From the IMG/VR virus record IMGVR_UViG_3300025736_003641, positions 1 through 30,039 of that record: a stretch of 30,039 nt of DNA. The stretch is one strand, 5' to 3'. Below are positions 15,922 through 22,307 of this stretch, in pieces. Numbering within the stretch: the first letter of the stretch is position 1; every line of letters starts with the position of its first letter. The position numbers were made by a program, and so were the translations under genes. The notes beneath the pieces were generated by a model that searched no databases, had not been told where the DNA came from, and was given only the letters and a program-made list of their open reading frames with translations. This DNA is from a virus.

Positions 15922-16912
15922 TTAGTAATTCTCCTTTTAATTTTTTATATGTGCCAAATGTAGATCTTATGTCACACATAATACCATTATCTTTACAATA
16001 CTGTTTAAATTCTTTTCTATTTGGTATTCTTTTATATAACTTTTTAAATTTAATATAAAGTAATGATTGTTGTTTTCTTTTATTACTAACTAATTTTTTC
16101 ATTCTATATTTTATAGAACATGATATACTACAAAAATCCCCTTTTAATTTATTATTATGCTTAATAGAAGAATAACATATAAAATTACCATTTATTCTAT
16201 CATAAAGACCATATATATCAAATTTTTTATTACATTCTAAACAGGTATTTGTAATTAATTTTTTATTATATAATCTATTGATATCACTAAGCCACTCTCT
16301 AATTTTAGGATCTTTCATTCTATTTTTTTGAAAATCACTTAATACTTTTCTTCTATCATTTGTAAAAGACCTTTTAATAGCTTTTGAATGTATTTTTTTA
16401 AATTCAGGATCTTTCATTCGTTCAGATGTTTTAAATCCAATAAATTTTTTAGTTTTATTACTATGTTTAAAACCAAAATGGGGATTTTTACATCCTTTCA
16501 TATCATGTTGTATTAAAGAACTTTTATTAATCCATTCTTCAACATCATATTTTAAACAATATTTATTTATTAATTTATTAGTATGCCTCTTATATAATAC
16601 AATATATTTAATATTAATATTTTTAAAATAATTATAATATTTATTAATATATTCAAAGGCTTCTTTTTTACTGTATTTTACTTCTATAATATATTTTATA
16701 TTATAATTATTGTATATAAAAAAATCTGGTTTATATCCTTTTCCATTTATATTATATATAATAGATTCGGTTTTATAATTTTTATTTAATATATCCAACC
16801 ATTTAGCTACAATAAATTCTAATTTTGATCTTAAATATACTTTAACATTTTTATTATTTTTATACCACCCACAATAGCCTCTAGATGTTCTATCATTATT
16901 ATTTAATTTCAT
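15914..16912 (-). CDS. Free-standing PD-(D/E)XK homing endonuclease between the intein halves
   Basis: The 332-residue, very lysine- and asparagine-rich protein has an N-terminal nuclease domain with E32 (RSKLEF), D63 (YKPDFF) and E77-V-K79 (YIIEVKY), the PD-(D/E)XK catalytic pattern. The middle has MKDPE/MKDPK repeats typical of DNA-minor-groove NUMOD-like modules. A zinc finger follows (CLECNKKFD ... FCSISC), and the C-terminal RIPNRKEFKQY ... TFGTYKKLKG resembles the homing-endonuclease-associated repeat. It has its own GGAGAT ribosome site and ATG, and its stop overlaps the C-intein start by 8 bases. The likely job is cutting uninterrupted nrdJ alleles so that the locus is copied in. This is not the Vsr-like family usually reported in fractured genes. 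Confidence 0.85.
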   Translation of the reverse strand: MKLNNNDRTSRGYCGWYKNNKNVKVYLRSKLEFIVAKWLDILNKNYKTESIIYNINGKGYKPDFFIYNNYNIKYIIEVKYSKKEAFEYINKYYNYFKNINIKYIVLYKRHTNKLINKYCLKYDVEEWINKSSLIQHDMKGCKNPHFGFKHSNKTKKFIGFKTSERMKDPEFKKIHSKAIKRSFTNDRRKVLSDFQKNRMKDPKIREWLSDINRLYNKKLITNTCLECNKKFDIYGLYDRINGNFICYSSIKHNNKLKGDFCSISCSIKYRMKKLVSNKRKQQSLLYIKFKKLYKRIPNRKEFKQYCKDNGIMCDIRSTFGTYKKLKGELLNG

Positions 16913-16941
16913 ATAATATCTCCAATGTATTCTTTTAATTC

Positions 16942-16949
16942 TATTTATA
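16942..16949 (-). promoter_or_regulatory. T4-late-promoter-like TATAAATA upstream of the endonuclease gene
   Basis: TATAAATA on the minus strand lies 29 bases before the endonuclease ATG, in the 62-base spacer after the N-intein stop. T4 I-TevI is likewise expressed from a late promoter of this sequence. The motif also occurs by chance inside coding regions here (for example near 13060 and 14720), so confidence is limited. Confidence 0.4.
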
Positions 16950-16974
16950 AAAATACATCTATTTTTATTATTAT

Positions 16975-18057
16975 TTATGAAATGTAATTACACATAATAT
17001 TATCTTTATCTGTTAAATCTTTAGCTTCAATATATCCTCTGTTTTTAGTATAAATTTTATGGTCAGGTGTACATTTTAATGTAAAAATATTATTATTTTC
17101 TTCAATTTTTAATTCTATTATATCTACATTTTCTTTAGTTTTTCCTACAAATTCAATATTTTCAAATTCAACTATATCATTTTTAATATTATATGTTAAT
17201 ATTTCATCTTTAATATTAACATTCTTTATAGGAATATCGCCTCTATTAGTATTTACTATTGTATCTCCAACAATACATGGATTACTTGATTGAATAAGAC
17301 ATAACTTCTTTAAAACATTATATTTATTAACAGTATCAATAAATATAACACCAGGATCGGCAGATTTCCATGACATTTCAGATATTTTATCCCACACTTT
17401 TTTTGGATTTATCTCACCAACTTTTTTCATACCATAAGGTGATAAAAGATCATATGGTATGTTATCTTTTAAGCATTCCATGAATTTATCATCAATAACT
17501 ACTGATATATTCATATTTTTTAATCTACCATCAATTTCTTTACATGCTATAAATTCAAGAATATCAGGATGCCATATAGGCATAACACACATTATAGCTG
17601 CTCTCCTTGCTCTACCACCACTCTTTGTAGTCTCACCAACAGAATCAAATAATGACATAAAACTTATAGGGCCTGAACTTTTACCTTTAGGTACATTTTC
17701 TGAATCACCATCATATATAGAAGCATTATTTTCTCTTAAATTACCTACAGGTATACCAACACCTGCGCCATATTGAAAAATTTTTCTTGATGTATTAGCA
17801 ACATCATATATACTATCCATTGTATCTTCAAGTCCTAAAACAAAACAGGCTGAATATAATTTCTTTTTTGTTCCAGCATTAAAAAATACAGGAGTATTAC
17901 ATCTCCAAATATTTTGTTTTAACAGGTTATAAACTTCCTTTTTTTCTTCTTCATTTGTTGCAAATTCTTTAGATACTCTTTTAAAAGTACCATCTATAGT
18001 TTCATCACCCAATTTATATAATTTATCAAAAATCTTTACTGCATTATCACTCAACAT
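16975..18057 (-). CDS. nrdJ: Class II ribonucleotide reductase, N-terminal part, fused to N-intein
   Basis: Residues 1-260 are the N-extein: MLSDNAVKIFDKLYKLG start, NTPVFFNAG (54-62), active-site C71 in YSACFVLG, FQYGAGVGIPVGNLR, TTKSGGRARRAAIM and LIQSSNP (254-260). The next residue should be the radical cysteine of NPCGE, but here C261 starts an intein. Residues 261-360 are the N-intein, and the ORF stops there. The ATG has an AGAGG site just ahead. The gene follows a hairpin terminator at 18075-18112, so it may have its own expression, but I could not find a clear promoter in the short leader. The half-enzyme cannot work alone; it needs trans-splicing to the product of 14153-15921. Confidence 0.93.
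   Translation of the reverse strand: MLSDNAVKIFDKLYKLGDETIDGTFKRVSKEFATNEEEKKEVYNLLKQNIWRCNTPVFFNAGTKKKLYSACFVLGLEDTMDSIYDVANTSRKIFQYGAGVGIPVGNLRENNASIYDGDSENVPKGKSSGPISFMSLFDSVGETTKSGGRARRAAIMCVMPIWHPDILEFIACKEIDGRLKNMNISVVIDDKFMECLKDNIPYDLLSPYGMKKVGEINPKKVWDKISEMSWKSADPGVIFIDTVNKYNVLKKLCLIQSSNPCIVGDTIVNTNRGDIPIKNVNIKDEILTYNIKNDIVEFENIEFVGKTKENVDIIELKIEENNNIFTLKCTPDHKIYTKNRGYIEAKDLTDKDNIMCNYIS
16978..17277 (-). mobile_element. Split intein, N-terminal fragment (100 residues)
   Basis: It begins CIVGDTIVNTNRGDIPIKN (block A with catalytic Cys1) directly after SSNP. Block B is seen in FTLKCTPDHKIYTKNRG (TPDH), and the fragment ends IEAKDLTDKDNIMCNYIS. A length of about 100 residues is typical of natural N-inteins. 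CTPDHxxYTKNRGYxxAxxLTD is nearly the same as in NrdJ-1, which supports very fast-splicing split-intein ancestry. Confidence 0.93.
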
Positions 18058-18074
18058 ATATTAACCTCTTTATT

Positions 18075-18112
18075 AATAAAAATTGAATAGGGCATCATAT
18101 GATGCCCTATTC
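18075..18112 (-). terminator. Rho-independent terminator ahead of the RNR gene
   Basis: Bases 18085-18112 are a perfect 28-base palindrome (14-base arms with a GGGCATC core). On the minus strand it is followed by AATTTTTATT. It separates the 76-residue gene (stop 18130) from the RNR start (18057). Confidence 0.85.
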
Positions 18113-18129
18113 ATTATCATAACCAAATT

Positions 18130-18360
18130 TTATTGATATAGAAACTTACCTTCATATATAATTTCTATATTACCATTTTTATGTTCCTCAATAACATAAT
18201 TTATTACATTTATATCATCCATTTGCATATCTTTCATACAATCAATAGCTTCAATTAACGTATTAGATATCGGAACACCAGAATAACCGTAAGACATCTG
18301 ATTTACTTTTTCAAACTCAACTCTAATATCAGGATCTACAACAGCATACTTGACTAACAT
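18130..18360 (-). CDS. Small protein of unknown function
   Basis: This 76-residue acidic protein (MLVKYAVVDPDIRVEFEKVN; SYGYSGVPISNTLIEAIDCM) is not one I recognise. It starts directly after the membrane-protein gene with an AAGGAGAATAAA leader, a strong ribosome site. It is the last gene before a terminator, ending the RNase H transcription unit. Confidence 0.65.
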   Translation of the reverse strand: MLVKYAVVDPDIRVEFEKVNQMSYGYSGVPISNTLIEAIDCMKDMQMDDINVINYVIEEHKNGNIEIIYEGKFLYQ

Positions 18361-18361
18361 T

Positions 18362-18727
18362 TTATTCTCCTTTTTCTATAAATGTTTTATTAATTTGTAA
18401 ATATTTTCCTAATGTATTATTATAAATATTTTTATTTATTTTAAGATGAAATTTTGTTTTATCATTTGTATTATTATAAAAATATGCATCTGTTTTTATA
18501 TATAATTCTTTATCAATTATTAAAACAACTTGTGATTTAAATTTATGATATTCAAAATTTTGAATGTTTTTATATTCAACTTTATATATTATACCAAAGC
18601 TTATAAAAGTAAATGCAATAAATATTATAAATGATAATATAAAAAATTCAATATCATTTTTTACCATACCTAAAATAATAAAAATAATAAATAAACCAAT
18701 CAATATACCTAAAATATATTCTAACAT
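18362..18727 (-). CDS. Small membrane protein with two transmembrane segments
   Basis: I chose ATG 18727 (MLEYILGILIGLF), which has GGAGGG eight bases upstream; a GTG three codons earlier is also open. Residues about 1-20 and 28-48 are strongly hydrophobic and form a hairpin in the inner membrane. The remaining about 70 residues are polar and lysine/asparagine-rich and would face one side. Function is unknown. Holin-like or superinfection-exclusion roles are possible, but nothing in the sequence selects one. Confidence 0.65.
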   Translation of the reverse strand: MLEYILGILIGLFIIFIILGMVKNDIEFFILSFIIFIAFTFISFGIIYKVEYKNIQNFEYHKFKSQVVLIIDKELYIKTDAYFYNNTNDKTKFHLKINKNIYNNTLGKYLQINKTFIEKGE

Positions 18728-18741
18728 TTTATTCACCCTCC

Positions 18742-19617
18742 TTAATATAATTCTAACAGTTTATTTTCTACATTAGTAAAATCATCTAACATTGTTTGAA
18801 ATTTATTTTTCTTAAAATAAGCATATATATTATCTGGATTAGGTAACTCATATGAATCATATCGTTTTAAAATTTCATCTTTAACAGTATTGGGTATCTT
18901 ATTAAAATCTATCAATGTTTTATTAATCTCAAATCTTTTTTCTAAATCATTTTCTTTAAGCCATTCTTTATACCCTTTATTCATAACCTTTTCAGCAGAT
19001 TTCTTACCAAATCCTGGTTTTCTTTTACCAGAAGGCCAATCTATTGGTGTCTTAATATTAAATATATCATCCTTTGCTTGACCTGTCAAACATTTTTCTA
19101 TTAAAAATAATTCTGGATTTTCACATTCAGCAAATTTCTGTTTAGAAGGATTGTATATCTTAATCCTGTCAGAAATTAATTGTAAATAATCTTCATCATT
19201 TGATACTATAGTATATTGATTTTCTCTGAATTTTGAAATAATAGCAATAACATCGTCAGCTTCCGCATAACTTGATAATATTACTTTGAAAGGTAGGTGT
19301 TCTGTAATTTCATCTTTAAGATTATTCATTTCATGATGTAATCTATCCCAATCTACACCAGAAACATCTCTTTTTTTCTTTCTTGACTCTTTATATCTAT
19401 CCCAATAAAGCTTTCTCCATGAAATTCTATCATCTACAGCTAATATTATTTCATCAACATGATCTTTACTTAAAGACATATATATACTATTGATAATATA
19501 GTATTTCCATAATTGATAATTCGGAATACCATCATCAGACTTAGAATCAATTACATCTTTTGCAAAAAAGGTTCTAATAACCAAGTTATTAAAATCAAAT
19601 ATATTAACATTTTTCAT
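18742..19617 (-). CDS. rnh: RNase H / 5'-3' nuclease, T4 Rnh-like (FEN-1 family)
   Basis: I use ATG 19617 (MKNVNIFDFNNLVIRTFF), which has AGGAGA seven bases upstream, giving 291 residues (T4 Rnh has 305). Family motifs are visible: D8 near the start, LAVDDRISWRKLYWDRYK, SYAEADDVIAIIS, TIVSNDEDYLQL and PGFGKKSAEKVM (helix-hairpin-helix-like H3TH). The acidic residues bind two metals. In T4 this enzyme removes RNA primers and nearby DNA on the lagging strand with gp32. As in T4 it lies downstream of the gene 32 region. A sigma-70-like promoter lies at 19654-19682. Confidence 0.93.
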   Translation of the reverse strand: MKNVNIFDFNNLVIRTFFAKDVIDSKSDDGIPNYQLWKYYIINSIYMSLSKDHVDEIILAVDDRISWRKLYWDRYKESRKKKRDVSGVDWDRLHHEMNNLKDEITEHLPFKVILSSYAEADDVIAIISKFRENQYTIVSNDEDYLQLISDRIKIYNPSKQKFAECENPELFLIEKCLTGQAKDDIFNIKTPIDWPSGKRKPGFGKKSAEKVMNKGYKEWLKENDLEKRFEINKTLIDFNKIPNTVKDEILKRYDSYELPNPDNIYAYFKKNKFQTMLDDFTNVENKLLELY

Positions 19618-19653
19618 TCGTTTTCTCCTAACATTTTTATTAACTACTATATT

Positions 19654-19682
19654 AAGATACACTATTCATCTAATATTGTCAA
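19654..19682 (-). promoter_or_regulatory. Sigma-70-like promoter for RNase H
   Basis: TTGACA (19677-19682) and TATCTT (19654-19659) are separated by 17 bases on the minus strand, within a gene-free gap of about 165 bases (19618-19782). The -35 box is perfect and the -10 matches at four of six positions. The context (T/A-rich, ATTGACA) matches the promoter at 14121. Confidence 0.7.
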
Positions 19683-19782
19683 TAAATTATTATATCTTAT
19701 TTAGGTTCGATTATTTTACCATCTTTTATTAAATTTTCAGAAAACCATTTTATAGATCTTATCTCTATTGGTGTATAATCAA

Positions 19783-20145
19783 TTATTTAACCCTTCTAAC
19801 AAATTCTCCTTGATCATTTTTATAACGCAACCAAAATGGTCTTTTATACTTTGTTTGTTGCATATATTTTGAAACTGGTGTGCCTGCCTTAAATCTCATA
19901 CGTCTTCTGTTTGATGTCATATTAGAATAAAAATCCTTTTCTTCTACATCAAAGACAGGTAGATCATTTTTAGTACCATCAGCAAATATATCTTCAACAT
20001 CCGTTTCAACTTTACCAGCATCGGTAGTTGTTTGTGCTGCAGCTTTTATAGCATTTGATTCTGGTGATTCACCATCTCTAAAAGCTCCTGTATCTTTAAA
20101 CCCATCAGTTGATATTACATCCACATTTTTATCTTCTTCACCCAT
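19783..20145 (-). CDS. Protein of unknown function with acidic N-terminus and basic C-terminus
   Basis: The 120-residue protein has a disordered acidic first half (MGEEDKNVDVIST; TDAGKVETDVEDIF) and a compact basic end (SNRRRMRFKAGTPVSKYM; TKYKRPFWLRYKNDQGEF). It is unrecognised. The charge split would suit a protein that bridges nucleic acid and a basic partner. GGAGGA in the end of the preceding gene serves as its ribosome site. It sits between gp32 and rnh, where T4 has genes 33 and 59, but I see no convincing similarity to either. Confidence 0.65.
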   Translation of the reverse strand: MGEEDKNVDVISTDGFKDTGAFRDGESPESNAIKAAAQTTTDAGKVETDVEDIFADGTKNDLPVFDVEEKDFYSNMTSNRRRMRFKAGTPVSKYMQQTKYKRPFWLRYKNDQGEFVRRVK

Positions 20146-20147
20146 AA

Positions 20148-20492
20148 CTATCCTCCAATTAATATTTTAGCAATATATTTAATTTTACTCAATGCTCCTT
20201 TTTTCTGTTTCTCTGTTGTTTTTGTTTTATTTATTTCTATTAAAGCTGTTTTCATAGATTTATCATCTCTAAACACATCTTTAATTCTTTTATAATCAGT
20301 TCTTGTATTAGGATTCATATTAACATAATAACGCATTAATATAGATTTGAAGCCTTTTCTATTCAATATATCCATAAAAGCATTAAAATCATCATTACCA
20401 TATTTTAATACTTTATCATCATGTATTATATTATCTAATAGAAAACTTACTACAATGTCTGGAAATTCATTATCTGTTACTTTTATTTTCAT
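20148..20492 (-). CDS. Small protein of unknown function (gp33 position)
   Basis: The 114-residue protein (MKIKVTDNEFPDIVVSFLLD; YYVNMNPNTRTDYKRIKD) is helical and basic, ending with a hydrophobic KYIAKILIGG. T4 gp33, the late-transcription co-activator, has a similar length (112) and a hydrophobic clamp-binding C-terminus, and maps in this interval. That is positional inference only; I do not see sequence similarity. The ribosome site is weak. Confidence 0.6.
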   Translation of the reverse strand: MKIKVTDNEFPDIVVSFLLDNIIHDDKVLKYGNDDFNAFMDILNRKGFKSILMRYYVNMNPNTRTDYKRIKDVFRDDKSMKTALIEINKTKTTEKQKKGALSKIKYIAKILIGG

Positions 20493-20516
20493 ATTATTTT
20501 AATCTTATTTTAATAT

Positions 20517-20747
20517 TTATGCTGCTAATTCATCTGATGATTCAAAATCAATTTCAAATTTAGTACCAGATAATTTTTTCTTTAATAATTTTTCTGCTTC
20601 TTTTTCTGCTTCTTTTAGATTTTCAGAATATAAATCAAAATATACATTAAACTCCACACGACATTTTTTTTTATCTTTTTCATTTAAATATTTATCTATT
20701 TTATCTTTTTCATTTATTAAATATTTATCTATTGTATCTATTTTCAT
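20517..20747 (-). CDS. Small coiled protein with internal repeat
   Basis: This 76-residue, highly charged protein starts with a tandem unit, (I)DKYLINEKDK then IDKYLNEKDK, followed by VEFNVYFDLYSENLKEAEKE and a lysine/glutamate helix. The repeat is also visible in the DNA (20680-20735). The gene is spaced 1 base from the upstream nuclease gene. Function is unknown. Confidence 0.6.
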   Translation of the reverse strand: MKIDTIDKYLINEKDKIDKYLNEKDKKKCRVEFNVYFDLYSENLKEAEKEAEKLLKKKLSGTKFEIDFESSDELAA

Positions 20748-20748
20748 A

Positions 20749-21147
20749 TCACACCTCTTTATTTCTATCTTTTAATTTATTTACATCAACTATATCAAAA
20801 AATGTATTAGCGTCTATAACAACAACTGGTGTTTTAATTTCTTTTCGTTTTAAAATTAACATCCAATCAGTATTTTTCTTAGTATTTTGTTTTGATTGTT
20901 TAATTGCAGCGGGTAAAGACCATTGTTGACTTGATTTGCATTCAATAGAAAATGGAAATGATTTTAATGCTTCTCCTCTTAAAATAACATCTGTACCGTG
21001 TTGGCCCATAGGTCTGGAACTTATTAAAGCATCATCTTCTTCTTTAAATTCAAATCCTGTTAGATCAGCAATTTTTTGAGCCGCCCATTTTTGTAAATTT
21101 CGACCTTTAGCTTTAGCAGATGCTACACTAATCCGTTTCTTTTTCAT
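20749..21147 (-). CDS. PD-(D/E)XK nuclease-like protein
   Basis: The 132-residue protein has KAKGRNLQKWAAQKIADLTG (helix with the upstream conserved residue), then GQHGTDVILRGEA with the catalytic Asp, and FSIECKSSQQWS with the E-x-K pair. This gives the D-x(n)-ExK order of the PD-(D/E)XK fold. Phage homologs are usually annotated as putative endonucleases or Holliday junction resolvases. In a replication module a recombination or DNA-end-processing role is reasonable. The start overlaps the end of the broken zinc-ribbon frame. Confidence 0.75.
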   Translation of the reverse strand: MKKKRISVASAKAKGRNLQKWAAQKIADLTGFEFKEEDDALISSRPMGQHGTDVILRGEALKSFPFSIECKSSQQWSLPAAIKQSKQNTKKNTDWMLILKRKEIKTPVVVIDANTFFDIVDVNKLKDRNKEV

Positions 21148-21388
21148 TTATTTTAGATATACCCCAAGCTCCTAAACCATAATTATAACTATATATTTTA
21201 TTTCTTATAAGTTTACCTGTAAAAATATTTTCAAATCGTGTTAATTTTTTATGACCTAAACAATATGGGCAACCATATCCAGATATTAATGTACCCATAT
21301 ATCCTTTACCACCACATTTACAACATTTTACTTTAGTCTAATAATTACTGATTAATATTTTAATAATTATTTCTTTAATAAATTTCAT
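21128..21388 (-). pseudogene. Zinc-ribbon protein gene with an in-frame amber codon
   Basis: An ATG at 21388 overlaps the HNH stop (ATGA), as is usual in this operon, and reads MKFIKEIIIKILISNY, then TAG at 21338-21340. The same frame then continues for 69 codons: TKVKCCKCGGKGYMGT, SGYGCPYCLGHKKLTRFEN, and on to NEKETD and a stop. CKCGG...CPYC is a plausible zinc ribbon (pairs separated by 12-13 residues). After the amber codon there is no ATG, GTG or TTG before the first cysteines. Either the gene is inactivated, or the TAG is read through, or translation starts unconventionally. Confidence 0.6.
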
Positions 21389-21741
21389 TTATTAAGTTTT
21401 TCAAAATAAAATATACCATCAAAAGGTTTAATACTTACAATACCATAATCTATAGCTACTTTTGCAATATAATTTTTCTCAATCCTTTTATGTAATGTTT
21501 TCATCAGTCTTCTAAAATCTTCAGGTAAATAACTTCTTTTATAATGATTACATCGCCTACATGAAGGCATAAGATTTTTCATATCATTAACATCAACATT
21601 AAGATATGACTTAGCATACCAAGGATCTGATTTTGGATAATAATGATCTACCTGCATGTCCTTATAATCAATCTTTTTACCACAATAAGAACATCTTTGG
21701 TTAAATTTTTTATATACTTCTTCTCTTTTAGATTTTTTCAT
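21385..21741 (-). CDS. HNH endonuclease
   Basis: The 118-residue protein has a classic HNH/zinc module: CSYCGKKIDYKDMQVDHYYP (first CxxC and the DH pair) and NLMPSCRRCNHYKRS (Asn and second CxxC). The C-terminal RLMKTLHKRIEKNYIAK is helical and basic. Such small HNH genes in phages are either free-standing homing nucleases or packaging-linked nucleases. Here the position next to a broken gene and away from terminase favours the mobile type. The start overlaps the preceding stop (TAATG). Confidence 0.88.
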   Translation of the reverse strand: MKKSKREEVYKKFNQRCSYCGKKIDYKDMQVDHYYPKSDPWYAKSYLNVDVNDMKNLMPSCRRCNHYKRSYLPEDFRRLMKTLHKRIEKNYIAKVAIDYGIVSIKPFDGIFYFEKLNK

Positions 21742-22001
21742 TAAATATCAAGCCCTTGTATTGCTTCTTTCATACTAAGACCATACATTTCTTTAATTTC
21801 TCGTTCTACTTTACGAGTCCATATAACTCTTAATTTTTTAGTTGATGATTCGATTTTATTTTCTCTAATATAACTTGATAATGGATACCACATGTCATAA
21901 TCAATATTATGTTTTGTATTTATTTTTAATAATTTAAGAGGATTTATAATAAAAATTCCAATAATACTAAAAATATATTTAAAAAAATATCTTCTTTTCA
22001 C
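21741..22001 (-). CDS. Small membrane-anchored protein of unknown function
   Basis: The 86-residue protein begins with basic residues and a hydrophobic stretch, FFKYIFSIIGIFIINPL (about 5-21), likely an N-terminal membrane anchor or signal. A soluble part with VIWTRKVEREIKEMYGLSMK follows. It is unrecognised, with a GGAGAAA ribosome site and 12 bases of spacing to the upstream gene. Confidence 0.6.
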   Translation of the reverse strand: MKRRYFFKYIFSIIGIFIINPLKLLKINTKHNIDYDMWYPLSSYIRENKIESSTKKLRVIWTRKVEREIKEMYGLSMKEAIQGLDI

Positions 22002-22013
22002 AATATTTCTCCT

Positions 22014-22307
22014 TTATACATTTTGATGTTCTTTAGATGATTTACTAGCTTGCTTTTCTGTTTTACCTTTACCACGCCAAAACGTGCTACCAAAAACAAC
22101 ATCTTTTATAGAAGCGCAAAATCCTTCTGGATTATCTATATTACCACTCATTTTATTGACACATGCATCAAAAAATCCTTTTTTATCCCCACCCTTGATA
22201 CCTTTATCTTTTACTAGTGTTTTAGCAAATTTTATAACACTATTTTTATCCCATCCTTTAGGATATTCTTCAAATCCGGATTCCTGTAAATAATCTCTAA
22301 TCTTCAT
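22014..22307 (-). CDS. Putative packaged internal protein with capsid-targeting leader
   Basis: The 97-residue protein begins MKIRDYLQE then SGFEEYPKG. The first nine residues resemble T4 capsid-targeting sequences (T4 internal proteins start MKTYQEFIAE), with an L-x-E cleavage motif after which Ser follows, as in the neighbouring fusion protein. The body has GGDKKGFFDACVNKMSG and NIDNPEGFCASIKD, a pattern seen in small phage proteins of unknown function, and a basic, serine-rich tail that might bind DNA. It is coupled to the RimK-RimB gene by a TAATG overlap with a GAGGAG site. If packaged, it may be injected with the genome. Confidence 0.6.
   Translation of the reverse strand: MKIRDYLQESGFEEYPKGWDKNSVIKFAKTLVKDKGIKGGDKKGFFDACVNKMSGNIDNPEGFCASIKDVVFGSTFWRGKGKTEKQASKSSKEHQNV

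Noticed and set aside
19697-19785. Short protein-like frame (IDYTPIEIRSIKWF...) in the gap before the RNase H promoter
   Set aside because: About 28 codons with no ATG, GTG or TTG start; only ATA/ATT are available after the upstream stop. Possibly the remnant of a longer gene.
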